A stretch of 32,831 bases of DNA from an uncultured Prevotella sp. (GCA_934230115.1 CAKQEI010000025.1:1-32831); one strand, 5' to 3'; shown: positions 1 through 8,771, counted from the stretch's first letter. Translations and numbers: made by a program. Notes: generated by a model from the sequence alone, not told the origin.

Positions 1-26
1 GCAATGCGGGAGAGTAGGTGGCTGCC
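1..26 (+). rRNA. rrf: 5S rRNA, 3' end only
   Basis: The first 26 bases match the conserved 3' end of bacterial 5S rRNA, with the GCGGGAGAGTAGG block followed by the terminal GCTGCC. A hairpin and T-run follow about 20 bases later. Only the tail of the gene is in the window; the rest of the rRNA operon should lie to the left. The call rests on recognising this short conserved block, and the exact 3' end could be off by one or two bases. Confidence 0.85.
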
Positions 27-45
27 TTCTTTTACTTGGGTCTTC

Positions 46-77
46 AAGGTCTAACGACTTTGGAGACCTTTTTTTAT
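46..77 (+). terminator. Terminator of the rRNA operon
   Basis: The stem AAGGTCT (46-52) pairs with AGACCTT (64-70) around an 11-nt loop and runs into a T-tract. This is a classic intrinsic terminator directly after the 5S 3' end. Confidence 0.85.
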
Positions 78-327
78 TCATCCGATTTTCATGTGATGCG
101 ACAGCCATGCTGCATAAGGTCTCATTATGTTCAACCATACCATATTATAATTGTTTGTGGCAATTTACATATAAAAAATGTTCATTTCTTTGTTCTATAC
201 AGATTTTATTACTCCATTTTCCGGCTGAGCCTTAATAATTATGATATTTTTTACTGTATGTTTCTATATATGAACAAAAGTTTGTAACTTTGCACAAAAG
301 TATTTTTTTACAATAAGCTACACATAG
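78..327. other. AT-rich gap between the rRNA terminator and typA
   Basis: There is no convincing gene here. The open frame at 18-287 begins inside the 5S rRNA and reads through its terminator, so it is not credible. The only signal I see is the promoter box of typA at 285-292. Confidence 0.6.
285..292 (+). promoter_or_regulatory. Bacteroidetes-type -7 box for typA
   Basis: TAACTTTG matches the TAnnTTTG consensus and lies 35 bases before the typA start. No clear TTTG -33 element is visible at the usual spacing, so the upstream half is weak. Confidence 0.65.
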
Positions 328-2130
328 ATGCAAGACATTAGAAACATTGCCATTATCGCCCATGTCGACCATGGCAAGACCACACTTGTGGACAAGATGA
401 TGTTGGCGGGAAAACTTTTCCGCGACGGCCAGGATAACAGTGGCCAGGTGTTGGATGCCAATGACCTGGAACGTGAACGAGGAATAACAATTCTTTCCAA
501 GAACGTATCTATCAATTGGAAAGGAACAAAAATCAATATTATTGACACCCCGGGACACTCTGATTTCGGTGGCGAGGTAGAGCGTGTGCTCAACATGGCA
601 GACGGTTGTATCCTGCTTGTCGATGCTTTTGAGGGTCCGATGCCGCAGACACGTTTCGTGCTGCAGAAAGCTTTGCAGCTTGGACTGAAGCCTATCGTTG
701 TTGTGAACAAAGTCGACAAGCCCAACTGCCGTCCAGAGGAGGTGTATGAGATGGTGTTCGACCTTATGTTCTCGCTCAACGCCACTGAGGACCAGCTCGA
801 CTTCCCTGTAGTCTACGGTTCAGCCAAGAATGGTTGGATGGCGGAGGATTACAACGCTCCTACCGATAATATCGACTATCTTCTCGACAAGATTGTTGAG
901 ATAATTCCTGCTCCTAAGGTGATCGAGGGAACTCCTCAGATGCTCATCACATCGCTCGACTACTCAAGCTATACCGGACGTATTGCTGTGGGACGTGTTC
1001 ATCGTGGTTCCATCAAGGAGGGCATGAACATCACAATCTCTCATCGCGACGGCAAGTTGGAGAAGACAAAGATCAAGGAAGTGCACGTGTTTGAGGGAAT
1101 GGGTCAGAAGAAGGTTGACGAGGTTCACTCTGGTGACATTTGCGCTGTTGTTGGTCTTGAGAACTTCGAGATTGGCGACACCATCTGCGATTTCGAGAAT
1201 CCTGAGCCACTGCCACCGATTGCCATCGACGAGCCTACCATGAGTATGCTCTTCACCATCAACGACTCTCCTTTCTTCGGCAAGGAAGGCAAGTTTGTTA
1301 CATCACGCCATATCAACGACCGTTTGCAGAAGGAGCTTGAGAAGAACCTTGCCCTTCGTGTGCGTCCTTTCGAGGACACAACTGATAAGTGGATTGTCAG
1401 CGGACGTGGTGTGCTCCACCTCTCTGTACTCATCGAGACAATGCGTCGCGAGGGCTACGAGCTTCAGGTAGGTCAGCCTCAGGTTATCTACAAGGAGATT
1501 GACGGCGAGAAGTGTGAACCTATCGAGGAGTTGACAATCAACGTGCCTGAGGAGTTCTCAAGCAAGATGATTGATATGGTGACACGCCGTAAGGGCGAGA
1601 TGACCTCAATGCAGACTCTCGGCGACCGTGTGGACATCGAGTTCGACATTCCTTCTCGTGGTATTATCGGTCTGCGCACCAATGTGCTCACCGCCAGCCA
1701 GGGCGAGGCCATCATGGCCCACCGCTTCAAGGAGTATCAGCCGTTTAAGGGTGAGATTGTTCGCCGTATGAACGGTTCGATGATTGCCATGGAGACAGGT
1801 ACTGCCTACGCTTACTCTATCGACAAGCTTCAGGATCGTGGCAAGTTCTTTATCGATCCGGGTGAGGATGTTTACGGCGGTCAGGTAGTGGGCGAGCACG
1901 TTCACGACAACGACCTCGTAATCAACGTTACCAAGGCAAAGCAGCTCACCAATGTGCGTGCCAGCGGTTCCGACGAGAAGGCTCGTGTGATTCCGAAGGT
2001 AGTGATGAGTCTTGAGGAGTGCTTGGAGTACATCAAGGGCGACGAGCTTGTTGAGGTTACACCTAAGAGCATCCGCATGCGCAAGATTACTCTCGACCAT
2101 CTTGCACGCAAGCGTTCAAACAAAGACTAA
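328..2130 (+). CDS. typA: Translational GTPase TypA/BipA
   Basis: TypA/BipA is a ribosome-associated GTPase of the EF-G family, involved in stress adaptation and 50S assembly in the cytoplasm. The GTPase motifs are all visible: the P-loop region AHVDHGKT (residues 11-18), RGITI of switch I (51-55), DTPGHSDF (73-80) and NKVDK (127-131). The EF-G-like and BipA-specific C-terminal parts follow, including the PSRGIIGLR stretch typical of the family. The length of 600 aa is normal. The ATG at 328 directly precedes the conserved N-terminus and sits just after a TAACTTTG promoter box. The gene is monocistronic, with an intrinsic terminator starting 28 bases past the stop codon. Function is certain at family level. 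Confidence 0.97.
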   Translation: MQDIRNIAIIAHVDHGKTTLVDKMMLAGKLFRDGQDNSGQVLDANDLERERGITILSKNVSINWKGTKINIIDTPGHSDFGGEVERVLNMADGCILLVDAFEGPMPQTRFVLQKALQLGLKPIVVVNKVDKPNCRPEEVYEMVFDLMFSLNATEDQLDFPVVYGSAKNGWMAEDYNAPTDNIDYLLDKIVEIIPAPKVIEGTPQMLITSLDYSSYTGRIAVGRVHRGSIKEGMNITISHRDGKLEKTKIKEVHVFEGMGQKKVDEVHSGDICAVVGLENFEIGDTICDFENPEPLPPIAIDEPTMSMLFTINDSPFFGKEGKFVTSRHINDRLQKELEKNLALRVRPFEDTTDKWIVSGRGVLHLSVLIETMRREGYELQVGQPQVIYKEIDGEKCEPIEELTINVPEEFSSKMIDMVTRRKGEMTSMQTLGDRVDIEFDIPSRGIIGLRTNVLTASQGEAIMAHRFKEYQPFKGEIVRRMNGSMIAMETGTAYAYSIDKLQDRGKFFIDPGEDVYGGQVVGEHVHDNDLVINVTKAKQLTNVRASGSDEKARVIPKVVMSLEECLEYIKGDELVEVTPKSIRMRKITLDHLARKRSNKD

Positions 2131-2157
2131 TTTCTTGTCAATAAATACAATAATCGT

Positions 2158-2191
2158 AAAGGCTGTATCAATTTTTGGTACAGCCTTTTTT
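2158..2191 (+). terminator. Intrinsic terminator after typA
   Basis: AAAGGCTGTA (2158-2167) pairs with TACAGCCTTT (2179-2188) and is followed by a run of T. It separates typA from the downstream outer-membrane protein gene. Confidence 0.9.
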
Positions 2192-2264
2192 AATGGTTGC
2201 GTGATGCAATATTCCATTTGATAGTTCGTTTATTATATATACAAACCATATAATAATAAAGAAT

Positions 2265-2969
2265 ATGAAGAAGACTCTGTTGTCACTTTTTGCCATCTCA
2301 TTGTCGTCGGCAGCGATGGCTCAGCAGCCTGAAGCAGGTAAATTTTCCATAATACCACGAATTGGCGTGAGCATAGCCAATCTAAATGATGATATTCTTG
2401 TATACGACAATCTGGATTGTACATTATCTTCGCGTTACCGTACGGGCTTTATGGGTGGAGCTGATATTGAGTATCAGGCATCGCCTAATATTTCCGTTTC
2501 GCTTGGAGCCTACTATATGCAGCAGGGCTGCAACTACAAGAACAGTTTTGTAAGCAATAGCGCAACTAAAGGCACTGGCACGGGCTATAGCGATTTGTCC
2601 ACACAGCTCCAATATCTTCAGGTGCCGCTGATGGCCAATATATACATTGCTCCAGGCGTTGCGATAAAAGCTGGATTGCAGATGGGATTTGCCATGTCGG
2701 GCAAGATGGAGCTTACAACTACAGATTATACCGAAAATAAGGAGGGTGAGATTACGCCGTCAACTCCAAAAGAAGAATCTTACAATTTGAATTCCACCAT
2801 GAAGAAGGTGAATTTCTCAATACCCGTAGGATTCAGTTATGAGTTTGCAAATGTCGTTCTTGACGCCCGCTACAACATCGGGCTTACACCTATCCAACAG
2901 GTGCTGGACTACAAGGGGCCGAAGAACAAGGTGTTTACTGTAAGTGCGGGATATAGATTTACGCTGTAA
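2265..2969 (+). CDS. Outer-membrane beta-barrel protein (porin-family, OMP_b-brl type)
   Basis: This 234-aa protein begins with a clear Sec signal peptide (MKKTLLSLFAISLSSAAMA, cleavage probably after residue 20). The mature part alternates hydrophobic and polar residues, with many aromatic residues near strand ends, and finishes in a short strand ending YRFTL with the C-terminal aromatic typical of outer-membrane barrels. Segments such as GFMGGADIEYQ, LQYLQVPLMANIYI and GLQMGFAMSG resemble the small eight-stranded barrels annotated as porin family or outer membrane beta-barrel protein in Bacteroidetes. The substrate or role is unknown. It stands alone between two strong terminators. I found no good TAnnTTTG box upstream. 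Confidence 0.85.
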   Translation: MKKTLLSLFAISLSSAAMAQQPEAGKFSIIPRIGVSIANLNDDILVYDNLDCTLSSRYRTGFMGGADIEYQASPNISVSLGAYYMQQGCNYKNSFVSNSATKGTGTGYSDLSTQLQYLQVPLMANIYIAPGVAIKAGLQMGFAMSGKMELTTTDYTENKEGEITPSTPKEESYNLNSTMKKVNFSIPVGFSYEFANVVLDARYNIGLTPIQQVLDYKGPKNKVFTVSAGYRFTL

Positions 2970-2979
2970 TAGTGGAGAA

Positions 2980-3031
2980 TGTAGTAGGAGGTCGAGTGAG
3001 AAAACCGCTCAACCTCCTACTACATTTTTTT
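2980..3031 (+). terminator. Strong intrinsic terminator after the OMP gene
   Basis: TGTAGTAGGAGGT (2980-2992) pairs perfectly with ACCTCCTACTACA (3012-3024), and the stem is followed by seven T. It lies between convergent genes. In the minus direction the stem is not followed by a T-run, so it probably serves mainly the plus strand. Confidence 0.92.
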
Positions 3032-3094
3032 AAGTTTGATTCATCCAAATGTGTGATGAATCATTTTTCATTCTTATTTTTCCTAATATATTTT

Positions 3095-3994
3095 CTACAC
3101 AAGGTGTGAGATAAGTTCCTCGCGGTCGCCTTCGAGCAAGTCAATCACAGGAATTTCCACCATAGTGTAGCAGCCAGGCTGCTGTCGCATGGAAGCGCGA
3201 GCCACGCTAACGAGCACCTGTCCAGTAAGAGCCGGGTTGTTGATGCTCATGCTGAACTCCATGCGCTGGTTCTGTGTAGTGCCGCTCACGCCCTTGCGAG
3301 TCATGTGAACGCCATGACCCATATCGCGCACTGCGTCAACCGAAGGCACCTCAAACACATGAGTCTCGTCGTTGGCAAAGTACGGGTCTGCCTTTACAGC
3401 TGCAGCCACATCCTCAAGCTTGGCTCCTTCCTCAAGTTCCACGTACACCATGCGGCGGTGCAAGCCCTCGCCCTTAGGAATAGTCATCGACAGAGCGTTC
3501 TTAACGCCCTCCTTAGAGCGCACGCAAACCGAGTGGCCCATCGACATACCCGGGCCGAAGTTGGTGTAGCTCAGTCCCTTAGGAGCAAGGCTCTGCATAA
3601 GAGTGCGCACGATAGAGTCGGATCCCGGATCCCATCCGGCAGCAATCACGCTTACAGCCTTGTGTTCCTTGCAGATAGGCATGAGTGTGTTGCGGTAGTC
3701 GCGGATTGATGTATGAATGTCGAAGCTGTCTACAGTGTTGATGCCGAGAGGCAGAATCTGCTTGGCGTACTCCTCGCACGAGCGTGATGGAGTTGCAAGA
3801 ATTGCCACGTCCACATCTTTGAGTTCGCGGATGTCCTTCACCACCTCATACTGGGCGAGTTCTGCTGGCTTGTTGTTAGCGCCGTTGCGGCGCACGATAC
3901 CTGCTATTTCGAAGTCGTCGGCTGCTTCGAGAGCCTGGACAGCATACTGTCCGATGTTGCCGTAGCCCACTACGGCTGCTCTGATTTTCTTCAT
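3095..3994 (-). CDS. ddh: meso-diaminopimelate D-dehydrogenase
   Basis: Ddh is an NADPH-dependent enzyme that reductively aminates tetrahydrodipicolinate to meso-DAP in a single step of the lysine and peptidoglycan pathway, bypassing the acyl routes. The N-terminal Rossmann motif VVGYGNIGQYA is intact, followed by VAILATPSRSC, the NTVDSFDIH stretch, AAGWDPGSDS and FGPGMSMGH, all typical of the family. I placed the start at the ATG at 3994 (MKKIRAAVVGYG), which gives 299 aa, the usual size. An in-frame start at 4036 would add 14 residues of unconserved sequence and overlap the likely promoter box. The gene is single and divergent from rlmN. Confidence 0.95.
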   Translation of the reverse strand: MKKIRAAVVGYGNIGQYAVQALEAADDFEIAGIVRRNGANNKPAELAQYEVVKDIRELKDVDVAILATPSRSCEEYAKQILPLGINTVDSFDIHTSIRDYRNTLMPICKEHKAVSVIAAGWDPGSDSIVRTLMQSLAPKGLSYTNFGPGMSMGHSVCVRSKEGVKNALSMTIPKGEGLHRRMVYVELEEGAKLEDVAAAVKADPYFANDETHVFEVPSVDAVRDMGHGVHMTRKGVSGTTQNQRMEFSMSINNPALTGQVLVSVARASMRQQPGCYTMVEIPVIDLLEGDREELISHLV

Positions 3995-4033
3995 ATTCTT
4001 ATAAATATCTTTTATTGGTTTTGTTTCTTTCGG

Positions 4034-4041
4034 CAAAATTA
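4034..4041 (-). promoter_or_regulatory. Probable -7 box for ddh
   Basis: Read on the minus strand this is TAATTTTG, matching TAnnTTTG, 40 bases before the chosen ddh start at 3994. There is no clear TTTG partner upstream. It supports the shorter ddh start. Confidence 0.5.
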
Positions 4042-4250
4042 CAGAAAATAGCGTATATATCTGTAAGATGTGTTGATTTTTTTATTTTAAAGACTAATTT
4101 TACCTACAATTTAGTATTTATTTAGTCTTTTAAATATCAATATGTAGTCATGTGTTTTGATTTTAGTTATAGTTTGATATTTTTTCTCTGCAAAAATAGG
4201 CAAAAGGTATAGGCAATGATAAAATCCTCATCCAAAAAAAATAAAGCAAG

Positions 4251-4282
4251 TTTGTTTTTGTGCAATACTTTCAGTAACTTTG
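4251..4282 (+). promoter_or_regulatory. Promoter of the rlmN operon
   Basis: TTTG at 4251-4254 and TAACTTTG at 4275-4282 are separated by 20 bp, a textbook Bacteroidetes sigma-ABfr promoter. The leader to the ATG at 4308 would be about 20-25 nt. Confidence 0.8.
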
Positions 4283-4307
4283 CAAACATAACGACAATTA
4301 AAACAAT

Positions 4308-5369
4308 ATGACAGACAATAAGAAACCCCTCCTCGGACTATCGCTCTATGAACTGAAAGAAGTAGCAAAGTCGCTCGGAATGCCTGCCTTCACAGGCGGA
4401 CAGATGGCGAAGTGGCTTTACGCACAACATGTGGAGACAATAGACGAAATGACCAATATATCTAAGGCAAACCGCGAGAAGCTTGCCGCCGAATACACTA
4501 TTGGCTGCATGCCCCACATTGAATGCCAGAAGTCGAAGGACGGTACAATCAAGTATCTTTTCCCCACGGCATCGGGCAAGCATGTGGAGACGGTGTACAT
4601 TCCCGACCACGACCGTGCCACACTCTGCGTGTCGTGCGAGGTGGGCTGCAAGATGAACTGTCTGTTCTGTCAGACCGGCAAGCAGGGTTTTGAGGGTTAT
4701 CTCACAGTTACCGATATTCTCAACCAGATTTATTCGCTTCCCGAGCGCGACAATCTCACCAATATAGTATTCATGGGTCAGGGCGAGCCTATGGACAACC
4801 TCGACAATGTGCTCAAGGCAACCGAGGTGCTCACCTCCGACTATGGCTACGCCTGGAGTCCCAAGCGCATCACGGTGAGCAGCGTGGGTGTGAAGAAGAA
4901 GCTGAAGCGTTTCCTCGACGAGAGCGAATGCCACGTGGCCATCAGTATGCACTCGCCAATTCCCGAGCAGCGAGCCATGCTCATGCCGGCAGAACGCGGA
5001 ATGTCGATCACGGAGATTATCGACCTCATGCGCGAGTACGACTTCACCCATCAGCGTCGCCTCTCGTTCGAGTACATCATGTTCCGTGGCGTTAACGACT
5101 CCATGACTCATGCCCGCGAGATAGTGAAGCTCACCAAGGGACTCTTCTGCCGTTTCAACCTCATCCGTTTCCATAAAATCCCCAACATTGACCTTGAGGG
5201 TTGCAGCGAGGAAAAGATGGAGGCATTCCGCGATTATCTCAACAACCACGGCATTATCACCACAATACGTGCGAGTCGTGGACAGGACATCTTTGCGGCG
5301 TGCGGACTGCTGTCTACGGCCAAAACGATTGAGGAGCAGCGAAAAAATGACGAGCAACAGAAAAAATAG
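4308..5369 (+). CDS. rlmN: 23S rRNA (adenine(2503)-C(2))-methyltransferase RlmN
   Basis: RlmN is a radical-SAM enzyme that methylates C2 of A2503 in 23S rRNA and A37 of some tRNAs. The iron-sulfur cluster motif CxxxCxxC is present (Cys114, Cys118, Cys121), followed by the GQGEPMDN segment and the VNDS region. A Cys near the C-terminus (AACGLL, Cys332) matches the catalytic Cys that carries the methyl intermediate. The length of 353 aa is normal. It is the first gene of an operon with a DUF4837 lipoprotein, a pdxA homologue and a flippase-like protein. The ATG follows a well-formed promoter. Confidence 0.96.
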   Translation: MTDNKKPLLGLSLYELKEVAKSLGMPAFTGGQMAKWLYAQHVETIDEMTNISKANREKLAAEYTIGCMPHIECQKSKDGTIKYLFPTASGKHVETVYIPDHDRATLCVSCEVGCKMNCLFCQTGKQGFEGYLTVTDILNQIYSLPERDNLTNIVFMGQGEPMDNLDNVLKATEVLTSDYGYAWSPKRITVSSVGVKKKLKRFLDESECHVAISMHSPIPEQRAMLMPAERGMSITEIIDLMREYDFTHQRRLSFEYIMFRGVNDSMTHAREIVKLTKGLFCRFNLIRFHKIPNIDLEGCSEEKMEAFRDYLNNHGIITTIRASRGQDIFAACGLLSTAKTIEEQRKNDEQQKK

Positions 5370-5445
5370 ATAAACATCGGGAAATGGACGAACATCGAAG
5401 AGATAGATGAGCAGCTATAATTAATAATATTAAACATAATAACTT

Positions 5446-6459
5446 ATGAGCGGCTTTATACAAGTTTTCCTCCTTCTCGCCCTTTTTCTCCTCGCCTCCT
5501 GCAACGGTCGCAAGAGCATGTTGCCCGCCAGTGGCGGACAGCAGTTTGAGGTGACTGTTGTGGGTGATGTGGACAGTATTGTATACAATGCTCTAAGTGT
5601 TGATGTTGACGGACTGCCACAGTCGGAGCCAATGTTTGATGTGCGCGAGCCTAATATCAGGACGTCGGAGGCTTTAGCTGGAGTGTTGCGTTATGCTAAG
5701 TCGATGGTCATCGTCGACATAGACCCCAAGAAATACGACAGGCTGAATCTTGTGTGGAAGCGCAACGTCTACGCCGAGCCACAGCTGATAGTGAAAATCT
5801 GCGCCCCTTCGGCAAAGTGTCTGAGCGACACGGCTGTTGGCGGCATTGCCCTTCAGGGCCGGGCCACGCTATTGGTTCATATACTTAAAGCGCACGAGAA
5901 GAATGCCTACATGGCTGCGTTGCAGCGCAAGCACAACCCCAAGATGGAGGCTGAGGTTAAGCGGATGTTCGGTTTCGACATGCTCATCCCGTCTGACATG
6001 ACCTCATGCAAGAAAGGCAAGGATTTCATTTGGATTTCCAACGATTCGCCCACGACCATGCAGAACATCTGCATCTACAAGCAGCAATTCCGCAATCGCG
6101 ACAGCGTTATGCAGGTCAACATCAAGGGCGAGACCGACTCTATGTACATGACAACTGTGCATGATGCCTGTAGCGTTACGTATAAGTATGACGAACAGGA
6201 AGACATTCTTACACAAGAATGGCGTGGACTATGGGAAATGAAGGGCGACGCCATGGGCGGACCGCTTGTGGCTCGCTCGATATGGGGATATTATCCCCGT
6301 GATGTTGTCACGGTAGAAGGATTTGTTTATGCCCCAGGAAAGAAGAAGCGCAATCTTGTCATGCAGCTTGAGGCCATCGTATATGCCACCCACAAGCAAC
6401 AGGTAAAGAAAAAGCAGGAGGGGATAAGGCATCTGTCGGGCAAAAAGCATGTTGATTAA
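5446..6459 (+). CDS. DUF4837-family lipoprotein
   Basis: The 337-aa protein begins with a lipoprotein signal peptide ending in the lipobox LASC (Cys19). The start of the mature part (MLPASGGQQFEVTVVGD) and the overall size recall the DUF4837 family of Bacteroidetes, whose function is unknown. The residues after the lipid Cys (NGRKSM) are not acidic, so an inner-leaflet or periplasm-facing anchor is more likely than surface export; this is an inference. It lies 76 bp after rlmN and 52 bp before the pdxA homologue in the same direction. The family name is from memory of its N-terminal motif, not from a search. Confidence 0.75.
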   Translation: MSGFIQVFLLLALFLLASCNGRKSMLPASGGQQFEVTVVGDVDSIVYNALSVDVDGLPQSEPMFDVREPNIRTSEALAGVLRYAKSMVIVDIDPKKYDRLNLVWKRNVYAEPQLIVKICAPSAKCLSDTAVGGIALQGRATLLVHILKAHEKNAYMAALQRKHNPKMEAEVKRMFGFDMLIPSDMTSCKKGKDFIWISNDSPTTMQNICIYKQQFRNRDSVMQVNIKGETDSMYMTTVHDACSVTYKYDEQEDILTQEWRGLWEMKGDAMGGPLVARSIWGYYPRDVVTVEGFVYAPGKKKRNLVMQLEAIVYATHKQQVKKKQEGIRHLSGKKHVD

Positions 6460-6511
6460 TGACTAACCATTCAGACACAATAATATTTATACACATTATT
6501 ATATATAAACA

Positions 6512-7699
6512 ATGGAAGACAGAAAAATACGCGTTGCCATTACGCACGGCGATACCAACGGTATCGGATACGAACTTATTTTTAAAACTTTTGCCGAGCC
6601 AGAGATGCTGGAGCTTTGCACCCCCATCATCTACGGTTCGCCCAAGATTGCCGCCTACCATCGCAAGGCGATGAACACACAGGCCAACTTCAGCATCATC
6701 AACAAGGCTGAGGATGCGCAGGACGGACGTGTCAATCTGCTCGCGTGCTTCGACGACGAGGTGAAGGTGGACCTTGGCATTCCCACCAAGGAGTCGGGCG
6801 AGGCAGCTCTCAAGGCTCTCGACCGCGCTATGACCGACTTCCGTAGTCAACTCTTTGATGTGCTCGTGGCATGTCCGGTAAATCAGGCAAGCATGTCCGA
6901 TTCCAATTTCACCTATCGTGGACTTAAGGCCTATTCGGAGACAAGTATCGGCGACGGAGCCAAGGGCGTGAAGATGATGATAAACGAGACCATGCGCATA
7001 GCCCTTGTCACCGACGGACTCGCTTTGAAGGACGTGCCCTCGCACATCACCGAGGAAAACCTCCTGTCTAAGATACGTGCCGTGAACGAGGCAATGAAGC
7101 GCGACTACCGTCTCTCCAATCCTCGCATCGGAGTGCTCGCACTCAACCCCGTTGCCGACGGCGAGGAGGAAAAGACAATCATCGGTCCTACAGTTTGCAA
7201 GGCTGCCGACGAGGGCATCAATGCCTATGGCCCATATTCTGCCGACGAGTATTTCAGCCAGAACATCTACGAGGCTTTTGATGTCACGCTTGCCATGTAC
7301 GACGACCAGGCTGTAATACCATTCACTACACTTATGCAGGGCGACGGCATCTACTACGTGGCTTCGCTTCCGCTCGTATGCACGGCTCCAGCCCTTACTC
7401 CCGACTTCGAGTCTGCCGGACAGGGCACAAGCGACGAGAGTGCCTTGCGTCACGCCATCTTCGAGGCCATCGACATTGTGCGCCATCGCGAGGAGCACGA
7501 CGCGCCGCTCGTAAATCCTTTGCAGAAGCTCTATCACGAAAAGCGTGACGAGAGCGAGAAGGTGCGTTTCTCCATCCCCAAGAAGCGCGACGGATTCCGT
7601 AGCGACCGCCGTCAGCCATCTGGTGCTCCTCAAGCTGCTCCACAAGGTGCTCCACAGGTCCAGAACAAACAGCCGTCATCAGCTGACACCGCAAACTAA
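6512..7699 (+). CDS. PdxA homologue lacking the catalytic histidines (probable pseudoenzyme)
   Basis: The fold matches 4-hydroxythreonine-4-phosphate dehydrogenase over its whole length: THGDTNGIGYE near the N-terminus, a YGPYSADEYF segment (239-248) and a MYDDQ segment (262-266). PdxA normally binds a divalent metal through three His, numbered 166, 211 and 266 in E. coli, in the contexts TTHLP, NPHAGE and MYHDQ. Here these read TDGLA (Gly169), NPVADG (Val214) and MYDDQ (Asp264). The GHTE substrate motif is replaced by a region around residues 134-144 with no GHTE, and the RTSxDHGT motif by CTAPALTP (290-297). About 30 C-terminal residues form an A/P/Q-rich tail. The frame is intact, so this is not a decaying gene. 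Oxidative PLP-pathway activity is unlikely; the actual role is unknown. Confidence 0.85.
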   Translation: MEDRKIRVAITHGDTNGIGYELIFKTFAEPEMLELCTPIIYGSPKIAAYHRKAMNTQANFSIINKAEDAQDGRVNLLACFDDEVKVDLGIPTKESGEAALKALDRAMTDFRSQLFDVLVACPVNQASMSDSNFTYRGLKAYSETSIGDGAKGVKMMINETMRIALVTDGLALKDVPSHITEENLLSKIRAVNEAMKRDYRLSNPRIGVLALNPVADGEEEKTIIGPTVCKAADEGINAYGPYSADEYFSQNIYEAFDVTLAMYDDQAVIPFTTLMQGDGIYYVASLPLVCTAPALTPDFESAGQGTSDESALRHAIFEAIDIVRHREEHDAPLVNPLQKLYHEKRDESEKVRFSIPKKRDGFRSDRRQPSGAPQAAPQGAPQVQNKQPSSADTAN

Positions 7700-7709
7700 T
7701 TAAGCCAAA

Positions 7710-8693
7710 TTGAAAGCAAAATATCAAAACGCCTTTTTCCTTTTCGGAATGGCGGTACTCATACTCATGCTGACACAGCTCGACTACACCCAGGTGTGGC
7801 TCGGACTGTGTCATGCGGGTTATTGGTCGGTGGCCGTAGTTGTGTTGTGGGCTTTTCTTTACATCTTCAACACCGCCTCATGGTACATCATCATCAATTC
7901 CGGCGGCAAGACACCAGTCAGGTTCTGGTGGCTTTATAAAATCACCATTTCCGGCTTTGCCCTCAACTACGCCACTCCTGGCGGACTGATGGGCGGCGAG
8001 CCTTACCGCATTATGTCGCTCTCGCCAATAATAGGAGCCGAGCGTGCTTCTTCCTCGGTCATACTTTTTGCCATGACCCACATTTTCAGCCATTTCTGGT
8101 TTTGGCTCCTCTCCGTCGTGCTTTATCTTCTTGTACGTCCTGTCGACGTGTTCATGGGTTGTCTGCTCACGGCAGTTACGGCGTTTTGTCTGCTAGGCCT
8201 GTGGTTCTTCATAGTGGGCTATCGCAAAGGTTTGGCCCTTCGCTCCATCAGCATTCTCAGTCATATCCCTGGCCTTAAACGGTGGTCGGAGCGTTTTGTA
8301 GGCAAGCACCGCGAGCAGCTCGACACCGTAGACATCCAGATAGCAGCCCTTCACAACCAAAACTCCCGCACATTCGTCTCGGCTGTGCTCCTTGAGCTTA
8401 TGTGCCGTGTGTGTTCGGCAGCCGAGATCTACTTCGTGTTGCGAGTGCTTATGCCCTCGGCCAATTATGCCGACTGCATCCTCATACTCGCCTTCACGTC
8501 GCTTTTTGCCAATCTCCTGTTTTTCATCCCCTTGCAGTTGGGTGGTCGCGAGGGTGGATTTCTTATGTCGGCGGCAGGTCTCGGACTCAAGGCCAGCGAA
8601 GGCGCGTTTGTCGCTCTTATCGTCCGATTGCGCGAACTCGTATGGACAGGCATAGGACTACTACTCATAAAGCTCACGAAACCAAGGAAATAA
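7710..8693 (+). CDS. Flippase-like integral membrane protein (LPG synthase TM/UPF0104 type)
   Basis: This hydrophobic protein of up to 327 aa has about seven to eight predicted membrane segments. It carries the family signatures NYATPGGLMGGEPYR near residue 90 and QLGGREGGFL near residue 277, seen in the flippase-like domain of lysylphosphatidylglycerol synthases and AglD-type proteins (PF03706). Such proteins are thought to move lipids or lipid-linked sugars across the inner membrane; the substrate here is unknown. The chosen start is TTG at 7710, 10 bp after the pdxA homologue stop; the first ATG is at 7749 and would cut into the first membrane segment. It is the last gene of the rlmN operon. 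No terminator is obvious after it. Confidence 0.8.
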   Translation: MKAKYQNAFFLFGMAVLILMLTQLDYTQVWLGLCHAGYWSVAVVVLWAFLYIFNTASWYIIINSGGKTPVRFWWLYKITISGFALNYATPGGLMGGEPYRIMSLSPIIGAERASSSVILFAMTHIFSHFWFWLLSVVLYLLVRPVDVFMGCLLTAVTAFCLLGLWFFIVGYRKGLALRSISILSHIPGLKRWSERFVGKHREQLDTVDIQIAALHNQNSRTFVSAVLLELMCRVCSAAEIYFVLRVLMPSANYADCILILAFTSLFANLLFFIPLQLGGREGGFLMSAAGLGLKASEGAFVALIVRLRELVWTGIGLLLIKLTKPRK

Positions 8694-8771
8694 AGCAAGC
8701 AAAATTGGGTGTAATCCGTTTAAAATAAATAAAAAATCAATGTATGTAGTCCTTTTCTCAATAATTATATG

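Larger units (their letters stand above)
3995..4307. other. Divergent AT-rich intergenic region between ddh and rlmN
   Basis: This 313-bp stretch holds the promoters of two divergent genes and no credible ORF. Two inverted repeats sit in its middle: 4085-4097 against 4122-4134 (one mismatch), and 4132-4140 against 4174-4182 (perfect, AAATATCAA). Their function is unknown. Confidence 0.6.

Noticed and set aside
18..287. 89-aa open frame at the left edge
   Set aside because: It begins inside the 5S rRNA and crosses the rRNA terminator; the translation has no protein-like features.
6359..7645. 428-aa open frame antisense to the PdxA homologue
   Set aside because: It is a mirror of the codon bias in the plus-strand gene; the translation has no domain and the opposite frame is clearly a protein family member.
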